Assembly: GCF_014650495.1 (NCBI RefSeq) | Contig: NZ_BMVB01000018.1 | Coordinates: 1-64,000, forward strand | Source of the DNA: Streptomyces cinnamoneus | GTDB lineage: Bacteria; Actinomycetota; Actinomycetes; Streptomycetales; Streptomycetaceae | Direction: 5' to 3' | Length of the DNA stretch: 64,000 nucleotides | Made by a program: the position numbers and the translations under genes | Notes under the pieces: generated by a model | Told to the model about the DNA's origin: nothing | The model's input: only the letters and a program-made list of their open reading frames with translations | Database searches by the model: none | In this document: one piece after another, positions 8,219 to 15,379 of the stretch | Numbering within the stretch: the first letter of the stretch is position 1 | Layout: each line of letters starts with the position of its first letter

Positions 8219-9013
8219 ATGGCGGACGATCTGCTCACCATCGCCGACACGCCCTTCACCTCCCGGCTGATCATGGGCACGGGCGGCGCCCCCAGCCTCG
8301 ACGTCCTCGAACGGGCCCTGCTGGCCTCGGGCACGGAGCTGACCACGGTCGCCATGCGCCGCCTCGACGCCACCGTGCGGGGCTCGGTGCTCTCCGTCCT
8401 GGACCGGCACGGCATCCGGGTGCTGCCGAACACGGCCGGCTGCTTCACGGCGGGCGAGGCCGTGCTCACCGCCCGGCTGGCCCGCGAGGCGCTCGGCACG
8501 GACTGGGTCAAGCTGGAGGTGATCGCCGACGAGCGCACCCTGCTGCCCGACCCCATCGAGCTGCTGGACGCGGCCGAGATCCTGGTGGACGACGGCTTCA
8601 CGGTGCTGCCGTACACCAACGACGACCCGGTCCTGGCCCGCAAGCTGGAGGACGTCGGCTGTGCGGCGATCATGCCGCTGGGCGCTCCGATCGGCTCCGG
8701 TCTCGGCATCCGCAACCCGCACAACTTCCAGCTGATCACCGAGCGCGCGGGCGTCCCGGTGATCCTGGACGCGGGCGCGGGCACCGCCTCGGACGCCGCG
8801 CTGGCCATGGAGCTGGGCTGCGCGGCGGTGATGCTGGCGTCGGCGGTCACGCGCGCCCAGGAGCCGGTGATGATGGCGGAGGCCATGCGGCACGCGGTGG
8901 AGGCGGGCCGGCTGGCCCACCGGGCGGGACGGATCCCCCGCCGGCACTTCGCCGAGGCGTCCTCGCCGGTGGAGGGCAGGGCGGTGCTGGACCCGGAACG
9001 TCCGGCTTTCTGA
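8219..9013 (+). CDS. thiG: Thiazole synthase ThiG
   Basis: ThiG condenses deoxyxylulose phosphate, iminoglycine and ThiS-thiocarboxylate into the thiazole phosphate. The 264-residue TIM barrel shows SRLIMGTGGAPS near residue 17, the Schiff-base lysine region DWVKLEVIADE near residue 98, CAAIMPLGAPIGSGLGI and DAGAGTASDAALAMELGC, then AVMLASAV. It is the last gene of the thiO-thiS-thiG operon and is followed by a 12-bp GC hairpin at 9020-9050. Confidence 0.96.
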   Translation: MADDLLTIADTPFTSRLIMGTGGAPSLDVLERALLASGTELTTVAMRRLDATVRGSVLSVLDRHGIRVLPNTAGCFTAGEAVLTARLAREALGTDWVKLEVIADERTLLPDPIELLDAAEILVDDGFTVLPYTNDDPVLARKLEDVGCAAIMPLGAPIGSGLGIRNPHNFQLITERAGVPVILDAGAGTASDAALAMELGCAAVMLASAVTRAQEPVMMAEAMRHAVEAGRLAHRAGRIPRRHFAEASSPVEGRAVLDPERPAF

Positions 9014-9019
9014 CGGGTC

Positions 9020-9050
9020 CGGCCGGCCCGGCCGCCGCCCGGGCCGGCCG
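9020..9050 (+). terminator. Hairpin after the thiamine operon
   Basis: Arms 9020-9031 and 9039-9050 pair perfectly over 12 bp with a 7-nt loop, 7 nt after the thiG stop. Confidence 0.7.
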
Positions 9051-9134
9051 TTCCTGTCACTGTTCGGCTGCAGAAAGGGTGAGCGAGGCGCACCGCGTAC
9101 GGGCCGCCGGTCATGGCTCGTAAACTCCTATGCC

Positions 9135-11099
9135 GTGGATACGACCCTGCCGGACCCCCTCGTCGATCACCTGCTCGACGGCCGCTACCGCGTCGAGGCG
9201 CGGGTGGCCGTGGGCGGCATGGCCACGGTCTACCGCGCCATGGACACCCGGCTCGACCGGGTGCTGGCCCTGAAGGTGATGCACCCCTCGCTCGCCGCCG
9301 ACGGCGCGTTCGTGGACCGTTTCATCCGCGAGGCCAAGTCCGTGGCCCGGCTCGACCATCCCAACGTGGTGAGCGTCTTCGACCAGGGCACCGACGGCCA
9401 GTACGTCTACCTGGCGATGGAGTACGTCGCCGGGTGCACGCTGCGCGACGTCCTGCGCGAGCGCGGGGCGCTGCGGCCGCGGGCGGCGCTCGACGTCGTC
9501 GAGCCGGTCCTGGCCGCGCTGGGCGCCGCGCACCTGGCGGGGCTGGTCCACCGCGACATGAAGCCGGAGAACGTCCTGATCGGCGACGACGGCCGGGTCA
9601 AGGTCGCCGACTTCGGGCTGGTGCGGGCGGTGGACACCCACACCACGACCAGCACCGGTTCCGTCCTGGGCACCGTCTCCTACCTGGCCCCCGAGCAGAT
9701 CGAGCACGGCACGGCCGATCCGCGCGCCGACGTCTACGCCTGCGGCGTCGTCCTCTACGAGATGCTCACCGGCGCCAAGCCGCACACCGGCGGCACCCCC
9801 GCGCAGATCCTCTACCAGCACCTCCACGAGGACGTGCCGGCGCCGTCGGCGTCCGTTCCGGGTCTCGCGCCCGGGCTGGACGCCCTGGTGGCCGCCGCCA
9901 CCGCCCGCGATCCGCGGCTGCGCCCGGCCGACGCCGTCGCCCTGCTGGGCGAGGTGCGGGACGTGCGCGCGGCCCTGTCGGCCGAGCAGCTGGACGCGGT
10001 GCCGCCCCAGGCGGCGCCCACGGCCCCGGCCGGCGGGGCCGGCTCCGAGGACCGTACGAGCGTGATCCCGCGCCCGGTCCCCGCGCAGCCCCTGCCCCCG
10101 GCGGAGGACGAGCTGCTCCACCGCACCACGCGCCTGGAGCAGCCGCCCGCACCGCCGGTGCCGCCGCCGGGCGGCCACCCCCCGGTGCACCCGCGGCGCC
10201 GCGGCTGGCCGCTGCCGCGCCGCTGGGTCCTCGCAGCGGCCGGCGCCCTGCTGGCCGTACTGGCGGGCACGGGCGTCTGGTACATCAATTCCGGCCAGTT
10301 CACCTCGGTGCCGGCCGTCCTGGACATGACCGAGGCCAAGGCGAGCGGCGAGCTGGACAAGGCCGGCCTCGGGGTGCGGACCCGGCAGGCGTTCAGCGAC
10401 ACCGTCGAGCGCGGCCACGTCATCTCGACCGACCCCAAGCCGGGCGAGCGCATCCGCAACACCGGCAAGGTGACGATCACGATCTCGCGCGGCCCCCAGC
10501 GGTCCGAGGTGCCCAACGTCGCGGGGATGCCCTTCGACGACGCCAAGCGCAAGATCGAGGAACAGGGCCTGGCCGTCGGTGACGTCGGCCGCCAGTTCAG
10601 CGGCGAGACCGCGAAGGACTCGGTGCTCTCCACCGAGCCCGGGCCGGGCACGCAGCTGCGCCCCGGCTCGACGGTGGCGCTCGTCGTCAGCAAGGGCAAG
10701 CCGCTGAACGTGCCGGACGTCACGGGCCTGTCCGTCGCGGACGCCACCAACGCGCTGCGCGGGGCCGGACTGCAGGTCAAGGTCGCGGACACCGAGGTCT
10801 TCTCGCCCCGGGACAAGGGCACGGTCGCCGAGCAGTCGCCCGCCAGGGGCGCCCGGGCGGCCGAGGGCGACACCGTCACCGTGACCGTCTCCAAGGGCAA
10901 GGAGATGGTGATCGTCCCGGACGTCACCAACAGGAGCGAGGCCGACGCCAAGCGGACCCTGGCCGCCGCCGGCTTCCAGGTGAAGGTCGACCGGCCGTTC
11001 CTCTTCGCCAAGGACTCCGTGGAGAGCCAGTCCGTGCGCGGCGGCGAGCAGGCCGCCAAGGGCGAGACCATCGTCATCCGGCTCAAGAGCGGACTGTGA
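9135..11099 (+). CDS. PASTA-domain Ser/Thr protein kinase (PknB type)
   Basis: The 654-residue protein has an N-terminal kinase domain (about residues 14-275) with a glycine loop (VAVGGMATVY), the ATP lysine (LALKVMH), the RD catalytic loop HRDMKPENV and DFGLV. A Pro/Ala-rich linker follows, then one transmembrane helix (WVLAAAGALLAVLAGTGVWYI, about 360-380) and four extracellular PASTA repeats, of which the last two open with VPDVTG and VPDVTN. PASTA repeats bind peptidoglycan fragments, so it probably couples cell-wall state to phosphorylation. The GTG start at 9135 gives the expected family N-terminus (LLDGRYRVEARV). Its stop overlaps the start of the endonuclease IV gene. Confidence 0.95.
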   Translation: MDTTLPDPLVDHLLDGRYRVEARVAVGGMATVYRAMDTRLDRVLALKVMHPSLAADGAFVDRFIREAKSVARLDHPNVVSVFDQGTDGQYVYLAMEYVAGCTLRDVLRERGALRPRAALDVVEPVLAALGAAHLAGLVHRDMKPENVLIGDDGRVKVADFGLVRAVDTHTTTSTGSVLGTVSYLAPEQIEHGTADPRADVYACGVVLYEMLTGAKPHTGGTPAQILYQHLHEDVPAPSASVPGLAPGLDALVAAATARDPRLRPADAVALLGEVRDVRAALSAEQLDAVPPQAAPTAPAGGAGSEDRTSVIPRPVPAQPLPPAEDELLHRTTRLEQPPAPPVPPPGGHPPVHPRRRGWPLPRRWVLAAAGALLAVLAGTGVWYINSGQFTSVPAVLDMTEAKASGELDKAGLGVRTRQAFSDTVERGHVISTDPKPGERIRNTGKVTITISRGPQRSEVPNVAGMPFDDAKRKIEEQGLAVGDVGRQFSGETAKDSVLSTEPGPGTQLRPGSTVALVVSKGKPLNVPDVTGLSVADATNALRGAGLQVKVADTEVFSPRDKGTVAEQSPARGARAAEGDTVTVTVSKGKEMVIVPDVTNRSEADAKRTLAAAGFQVKVDRPFLFAKDSVESQSVRGGEQAAKGETIVIRLKSGL

Positions 11100-11989
11100 C
11101 CACCATGAGCACGCACGATCCCCTGACCGGCCGGGCCCGCAATCCCGTCGGCGGCCACATCCCCGTGGCGGGCGGGCTCGCCCGGGTCGGCCTGCCCTAC
11201 GCCCGGCGGATGGGCGCCGAGACGGTCCAGGTCTTCGTCGCCAACCCGCGCGGCTGGGCGACCCCGGCCGGTACCGCACGGCAGGACGAGGAGTTCCGCG
11301 CCGCCTGTGCGCAGGAGGCGCTCCCCGTCTTCGTGCACGCCCCCTATCTGATCAACTTCGGGTCGCACACCGGGGCCACCGTCGAGCGGTCGGTGGAGTC
11401 GCTGCGGCACTCGCTGCGCCGGGGGCGGGAGATCGGTGCCCGCGGCGTCGTCGTGCACACCGGTTCGGCGACCGGCGGCCGGCCGCGCCACGAGGCGCTG
11501 GCCCAGGTGCACGAGCGGCTGCTTCCGCTGCTGGAGGAGCTCACCCACGACGACGACCCGCGGCTGCTGCTGGAGCCGACGGCCGGTCAGGGGGCCTCGC
11601 TGTGCTCGCTGGCGGAGGACCTGGGGCCGTACTTCGACGCGCTGGAGCACCACCCGAAGCTCGGCGTCTGCCTGGACACCTGCCACCTGTTCGCGGCCGG
11701 GCACGACCTGGCCGGGCCCGGCGGAATGAAGCAGACGCTCGACGAGCTGGTGTGCACGGTGGGCGAGGGGCGGCTGGGCCTGCTGCACGCCAACGACTCC
11801 AAGGACGTCGTCGGCGCCCACAAGGACCGGCACGAGAACATCGGTTCCGGCCACATCGGCGCGGCGCCCTTCGCGGAGCTGTTCCGGCACCCGGCGACGG
11901 AGGGCGTGCCGCTGACCATCGAGACGCCCGGCGGCCCGGAGGGGCACGCCGCGGACGTGGCCCTGCTGAAGGCGCTGCGGGACGGCTGA
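11096..11989 (+). CDS. nfo: Deoxyribonuclease IV (AP endonuclease, family 2)
   Basis: Endonuclease IV cleaves the backbone 5' to abasic sites in base excision repair. This 297-residue TIM-barrel protein carries the metal-ligand segments expected: FVHAPYLINFGS, VVHTGSATGG, LLLEPTAGQG, CLDTCHLFAAGHD, LLHANDSKD and the terminal DRHENIGSGHIG, with a glutamate in TIETPGG. GTG 11096 overlaps the kinase stop (GTGA); ATG 11105 is an alternative start. The coupling to a PASTA kinase gene is positional only. It converges on the sulfite-oxidase-like gene. Confidence 0.93.
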   Translation: MTTMSTHDPLTGRARNPVGGHIPVAGGLARVGLPYARRMGAETVQVFVANPRGWATPAGTARQDEEFRAACAQEALPVFVHAPYLINFGSHTGATVERSVESLRHSLRRGREIGARGVVVHTGSATGGRPRHEALAQVHERLLPLLEELTHDDDPRLLLEPTAGQGASLCSLAEDLGPYFDALEHHPKLGVCLDTCHLFAAGHDLAGPGGMKQTLDELVCTVGEGRLGLLHANDSKDVVGAHKDRHENIGSGHIGAAPFAELFRHPATEGVPLTIETPGGPEGHAADVALLKALRDG

Positions 11990-12017
11990 CCGCGGCCCGG
12001 GCCGGGCCGCGCGGAGG

Positions 12018-12650
12018 CTACAGCTCCGGGCCCTCGCCCGGCTTCTCCTGGTAGGAGTAGCGCTGCTCGCTCCAGGGGTCGCCGATGTTGTGGTAGCCGC
12101 GCTCTTCCCAGAAGCCCCGCCGGTCGGCGGTCATGTACTCCACGCCGCGGACCCATTTGGGGCCCTTCCAGGCGTACAGGTGCGGCACGACGAGCCGGAC
12201 CGGGAAGCCGTGCTCGGCCGTGAGGAGCTCGCCGTCCTTGTGGGTGGCGAACATGGTCTTCTCGGCCGTGAAGTCGGCCAGCCGCAGGTTGGAGCTGAAG
12301 CCGTACTCCGCCCACACCATCACGTGCGTGACCTCGGGGGAGGGCGGGGCGAGTTCGAGGATCGTACGGGCCGAAACCCCACCCCACTCCGCGCCGAGCA
12401 TGCTGTACTTCGTCACGCAGTGCAGGTCCGCCACCACCGTCGTGTACGGCAGTGCGGAGAATTCGTCATGCGTCCAGCAGTGCTTGTCCCCTCCGGCGGT
12501 CGCGCCGAAGACACGGAACTCCCACCGGTCCGGCTTGAACTTGGGGACCGGGCCGTAGTGCGTCACCGGCCATCCGCGCTGGAGCCGCTGCCCCGGGGGC
12601 AGCTGAAGATGCCCTTCTTTGCGGCTTTCGGTGTTCTTCGAGGGCCCCAT
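12018..12650 (-). CDS. Sulfite oxidase-like molybdopterin oxidoreductase
   Basis: This 210-residue protein has only the molybdopterin-binding core of the sulfite oxidase superfamily, without haem or dimerisation domains. The molybdenum-ligating cysteine lies in VADLHCVTKYSMLGAEWGG, near residue 98. Other family segments are DEFSALPYTTVVADL, GFPVRLVVPHLYAWKGPKWVRGVEYM and a C-terminal GYHNIGDPWSEQRY. There is no Tat or signal sequence, so it is probably cytoplasmic. Substrate is unknown; peptide methionine sulfoxide and sulfite are both possible on family grounds. It is divergent from bacterioferritin, with a palindrome between them. Confidence 0.9.
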   Translation of the reverse strand: MGPSKNTESRKEGHLQLPPGQRLQRGWPVTHYGPVPKFKPDRWEFRVFGATAGGDKHCWTHDEFSALPYTTVVADLHCVTKYSMLGAEWGGVSARTILELAPPSPEVTHVMVWAEYGFSSNLRLADFTAEKTMFATHKDGELLTAEHGFPVRLVVPHLYAWKGPKWVRGVEYMTADRRGFWEERGYHNIGDPWSEQRYSYQEKPGEGPEL

Positions 12651-12714
12651 GACTCCATGGTGTCAGACGGTGGGGGGTGCTGATGACCACGGTTTGCCCA
12701 TATCAGGGCAAGTA

Positions 12715-12736
12715 CCACTAAGTGTGCACTTACTGG
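12715..12736. promoter_or_regulatory. 22-bp imperfect palindrome between two divergent genes
   Basis: The sequence CCAcTAAGTGtgCACTTAcTGG has a perfect 6-bp core in each arm (12719-12724 and 12727-12732) and matching outer 3-bp ends. It lies between the starts of the sulfite-oxidase-like gene (12650) and bfr (12831), and is AT-richer than its surroundings. It does not match the iron-box consensus. It is a candidate operator for one or both genes. Confidence 0.45.
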
Positions 12737-12830
12737 ACGACCCCCTGGGGTGGTGCAAGGATGCGCGCAACCTGCAAGTCATCCGCCCCCAGCCTCCGCT
12801 GGGAAGTGCCCCCAGGAAGGAGCCCTCGCG

Positions 12831-13319
12831 ATGCAGGGCGACCCCGAGGTCATCGAGTTCCTCAACGAGCAGCTGACGGCCGAGCTGACGGCCATCAACC
12901 AGTACTTCCTGCACGCGAAGCTGCAGGAGCACCACGGCTGGACGAAGATCGCCTCGCATACGCGGGCGGAGTCGTTCGACGAGATGAAGCACGCGGAGAT
13001 CCTGACCGACCGGATCATCTTCCTGGAGGGGCTGCCGAACTACCAGCGCCTCTTCCACGTGCGCGTCGGGCAGACGATCACCGAGATGTTCATGGCCGAC
13101 CGGCAGGTGGAGGTCGAGGCCATCGACCGCCTCAAGCGGGGCGTGGAGGTCATGCGCACCAAGGGCGACATCACCTCGGCGAACATCTTCGAGGCGATCC
13201 TCGCGGAGGAGGAGGACCACATCGACTATCTCGACACGCAGCTGGAACTGATCGAGAAACTCGGCGAGCCGCTCTACATCGCCCAGTTCATCGAGCAGGA
13301 GAACGGGCAGGGCAGCTAG
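12831..13319 (+). CDS. bfr: Bacterioferritin
   Basis: Bacterioferritin forms 24-subunit shells that oxidise and store iron. The 162-residue protein shows the four-helix ferritin fold with diiron ligands: LNEQLTAELTAINQYFLH (Glu near 18), FDEMKHAEILTDRIIFLEG (Glu and His near 51-54, with the haem-binding methionine in DEMKHAE), and EAILAEEEDHIDYLDTQ (Glu 127 and His 130 region). ATG 12831 follows an AGGAAGGAG Shine-Dalgarno sequence. It converges with the bacterioferritin-associated ferredoxin gene 19 bp away. Confidence 0.96.
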   Translation: MQGDPEVIEFLNEQLTAELTAINQYFLHAKLQEHHGWTKIASHTRAESFDEMKHAEILTDRIIFLEGLPNYQRLFHVRVGQTITEMFMADRQVEVEAIDRLKRGVEVMRTKGDITSANIFEAILAEEEDHIDYLDTQLELIEKLGEPLYIAQFIEQENGQGS

Positions 13320-13338
13320 CCGGGCGGGCCGGAAGCGG

Positions 13339-13596
13339 CTAGGCGGCGCGGGCGCGCGGCGCAGCGGCGGGCACGAGCGTCACATCGGCGCCCAGCACGT
13401 CGCCCTCTTGCTGGTCGGCCAGCTCGCGGCGCGGGCAGGCACCCCGGCCCAGCAGGGCCTGGATGCGACGCACGCAGCTGCCGCAGTCGGTGCCGGCCTT
13501 GCAGGCGGAGGCGATCTGCCGGGGCGTGCACGCCCCCTTGTCCGCGTGCTCGCGCACCTGCTGCTCCGTGATGCCGAAGCACGAGCAGACGTACAC
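13339..13596 (-). CDS. bfd: Bacterioferritin-associated ferredoxin (BFD-type [2Fe-2S] protein)
   Basis: The 85-residue protein has the BFD fold: MYVCSCFGITEQQV at the N-terminus and DCGSCVRRIQALL near residue 38. This gives the C-x-C and C-x2-C spacing that binds [2Fe-2S]. In other bacteria Bfd passes electrons to bacterioferritin to release iron. Here it is convergent with bfr, which supports that role. GTG 13596 is chosen because the N-terminal YVCSC motif starts immediately after it; longer in-frame starts run through the iron box. A perfect iron box lies 43-61 bp upstream, so iron repression is likely. Confidence 0.92.
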   Translation of the reverse strand: MYVCSCFGITEQQVREHADKGACTPRQIASACKAGTDCGSCVRRIQALLGRGACPRRELADQQEGDVLGADVTLVPAAAPRARAA

Positions 13597-13638
13597 GCGG
13601 TCACCGCCTTGCGTTGGCCGATAGGCCGAGTCGATCAA

Positions 13639-13657
13639 TAAGGTAACCCTTACCTTA
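13639..13657. promoter_or_regulatory. Iron box (DmdR/IdeR-type operator) before bfd
   Basis: TAAGGTAACCCTTACCTTA is a 19-bp dyad with perfect 8-bp arms (13639-13646 and 13650-13657) around CCC. It closely matches the known IdeR/DmdR/DtxR consensus (TTAGGTTAGGCTAACCTAA). Iron-loaded DmdR1 would repress bfd from here. Confidence 0.85.
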
Positions 13658-13683
13658 CCCGTCTCGGTGGCCGGATCACAACG

Positions 13684-13718
13684 CTGTGGGGCGCGGATCA
13701 CAGATCCGCGCCCCACAG
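13684..13718 (-). terminator. Terminator of the DAHP synthase gene
   Basis: A 16-bp perfect stem (13684-13699 with 13703-13718) and ACA loop lies 17 bp beyond the DAHP synthase stop, separating it from the bfd promoter. Confidence 0.85.
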
Positions 13719-13734
13719 TCATTACCCGCGGTTA

Positions 13735-15084
13735 TTACTGGTCGCGGTACATCTCGGCGACCAGGAAGGCCAGGTCCAGGGACTGGCTGCGGTTGAGGCG
13801 GGGGTCGCACGCCGTCTCGTAGCGCTGGTGCAGGTCGTCGACGAAGATCTCGTCGCCGCCGCCCACGCACTCCGTGACGTCGTCGCCGGTGAGCTCCACG
13901 TGGATGCCGCCCGGGTGGGTGCCGAGGCTCTTGTGGACCTCGAAGAAGCCCTTGACCTCGTCCAGCACGTCGTCGAAGCGACGGGTCTTGTGACCCGAGG
14001 CCGCCTCGAAGGTGTTGCCGTGCATCGGGTCGCAGACCCACACCACCTGCGCGCCGGACGCCGTGACCTTCTCCACCAGGGTGGGGAGCTTCTCACGGAC
14101 CTTGTCGGCGCCCATCCGGGTGATGAACGTCAGACGGCCGGGCTCGCGCTCGGGGTCGAGCCGCTCGATCAGCGTGAGGGCCTCCTCGGGCGTCGTGGTC
14201 GGCCCGAGCTTCACCCCGATCGGGTTGCGGATCTTGGAGGCGAACTCGATGTGCGCCCCGTCCAGCTGCCGGGTGCGCTCACCGATCCACACCATGTGGC
14301 CCGAGACGTCGTACAGACGGCCGGTGCGCGAGTCGACGCGGGTCAGCGCCGACTCGTAGTCGAGGACGAGCGCCTCGTGCGAGGCGAAGAACTCGACGGT
14401 CTTGAACTCCTCCGGGTCCACCCCGCAGGCGTTCATGAAGTTCATCGCCCGGTCGATCTCGCGCGCGAGCTGCTCGTAGCGCTGACCGGACGGCGAGGAC
14501 TTCACGAAGTCCTGGTTCCAGGCGTGCACCTGGCGCAGGTCGGCGTAGCCACCGGTGGTGAAGGCACGCACCAGGTTCAGCGTCGAGGCCGACGCCTGGT
14601 ACATCCGCTTCAGCCGCTGCGGGTCCGGCGTACGGGCCTCGGGCGTGAAGGCGAAGCCGTTGACGGAGTCGCCGCGGTAGGTCGGCAGGGTCACGCCGTC
14701 GCGGGTCTCGGTCGGCTTCGAGCGCGGCTTGCTGTACTGGCCGGCGATGCGGCCGACCTTCACGACGGGCACGGAACCCGCGTAGGTCAGCACCGCGCCC
14801 ATCTGGAGCAGGGTCTTGAGCTTGTTGCGGATCTGGTCGGCACCGACGGCGTCGAAGGCCTCGGCGCAGTCGCCGCCCTGGAGCAGGAACGCCTCACCGC
14901 GGGCGACGGCTCCCAGGCGCTGGCGCAGCTGGTCGCACTCGCCGGCGAAGACGAGGGGCGGATAGGACTCGAGCTCGGCGATCACATCGCGCAGAGCCTC
15001 TTGGTCCGGCCAGTCAGGCTGCTGCGCCGCGGGCAGGGAGCGCCAGGTGTGGCCACCGGCGTGGGTTTCAGCGTTCACGGTCAC
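13735..15084 (-). CDS. 3-deoxy-7-phosphoheptulonate synthase, class II (plant/actinobacterial type)
   Basis: The enzyme condenses phosphoenolpyruvate and erythrose 4-phosphate, the first step of the shikimate pathway. At 449 residues it is class II (AroA-II), as in Mycobacterium and plants. Family segments include WPDQEALRDVIAELESYPPLV, FLLQGGDCAEAF (metal cysteine), RIAGQYSKPRSKPTE, WIGERTRQLDGAHIEF, NPIGVKLGP, RMGADKVREKLP, VWVCDPMHGNTFEA and GGIHVELTGDDVTECVGG. GTG 15084 gives the start (M)TVNAETHAGG. It is transcribed away from the trp leader and trpE, so aromatic synthesis and its tryptophan branch share this intergenic region. Confidence 0.95.
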   Translation of the reverse strand: MTVNAETHAGGHTWRSLPAAQQPDWPDQEALRDVIAELESYPPLVFAGECDQLRQRLGAVARGEAFLLQGGDCAEAFDAVGADQIRNKLKTLLQMGAVLTYAGSVPVVKVGRIAGQYSKPRSKPTETRDGVTLPTYRGDSVNGFAFTPEARTPDPQRLKRMYQASASTLNLVRAFTTGGYADLRQVHAWNQDFVKSSPSGQRYEQLAREIDRAMNFMNACGVDPEEFKTVEFFASHEALVLDYESALTRVDSRTGRLYDVSGHMVWIGERTRQLDGAHIEFASKIRNPIGVKLGPTTTPEEALTLIERLDPEREPGRLTFITRMGADKVREKLPTLVEKVTASGAQVVWVCDPMHGNTFEAASGHKTRRFDDVLDEVKGFFEVHKSLGTHPGGIHVELTGDDVTECVGGGDEIFVDDLHQRYETACDPRLNRSQSLDLAFLVAEMYRDQ

Positions 15085-15207
15085 GCCCTCAACAGTACGG
15101 GGTCTTGACAGCCTTCTAGCGGGAGGACCGGCATCTGAGACATCGGCTGAGACGCGTTCGGTGGAAACCGAGGACAGGGCCCGGGCGCGTCGGGTACTGT
15201 CCCCGGC

Positions 15208-15270
15208 ATGTACGCGCTTGAGTCCTGCAATCGAAAGTGGTGGTGGACCGCTCCTCCGGCGGCCCACTGA
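15208..15270 (+). CDS. trpL: Tryptophan leader peptide
   Basis: A 20-codon open frame, MYALESCNRKWWWTAPPAAH, carries three consecutive Trp codons (15238-15246 region) and is followed 22 bp later by a GC-rich terminator hairpin and then trpE. This is the layout of ribosome-mediated transcription attenuation: charged tRNA-Trp lets the ribosome pass the WWW block and the terminator form. Similar WWW leaders are known in front of streptomycete trpE genes. It is too short for routine gene callers. Confidence 0.9.
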   Translation: MYALESCNRKWWWTAPPAAH

Positions 15271-15291
15271 TCGCGCGTACTGACGACTCCG

Positions 15292-15319
15292 CGAAGGCCG
15301 CCCCGAGGGGCGGCCTTCG
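15292..15319 (+). terminator. trp attenuator hairpin
   Basis: Arms 15292-15304 and 15307-15319 are perfectly complementary, with the sequence turning at CCGAGG. It follows the leader peptide by 22 nt and precedes the trpE start by 61 nt. The arm sequence GGCCGCC resembles part of the leader's GCGGCCCAC end, which could pair as an antiterminator. Confidence 0.8.
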
Positions 15320-15379
15320 GCGTCCTCCCGGCCGCCGGAACCGAGGCCGTTCCTCCCCTCCAGGAAGGAACCACCTCAG

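Noticed and set aside
9111..11279. A 722-residue minus-strand frame opposite the PASTA kinase
   Set aside because: Its composition (Gly/Arg/His-rich) is an antisense shadow of high-GC codons; the plus-strand kinase has all family motifs.
12651..12830. An iron box for bfr
   Set aside because: The palindrome there (TAAGTG-TG-CACTTA) does not match the DmdR consensus seen clearly at 13639-13657.
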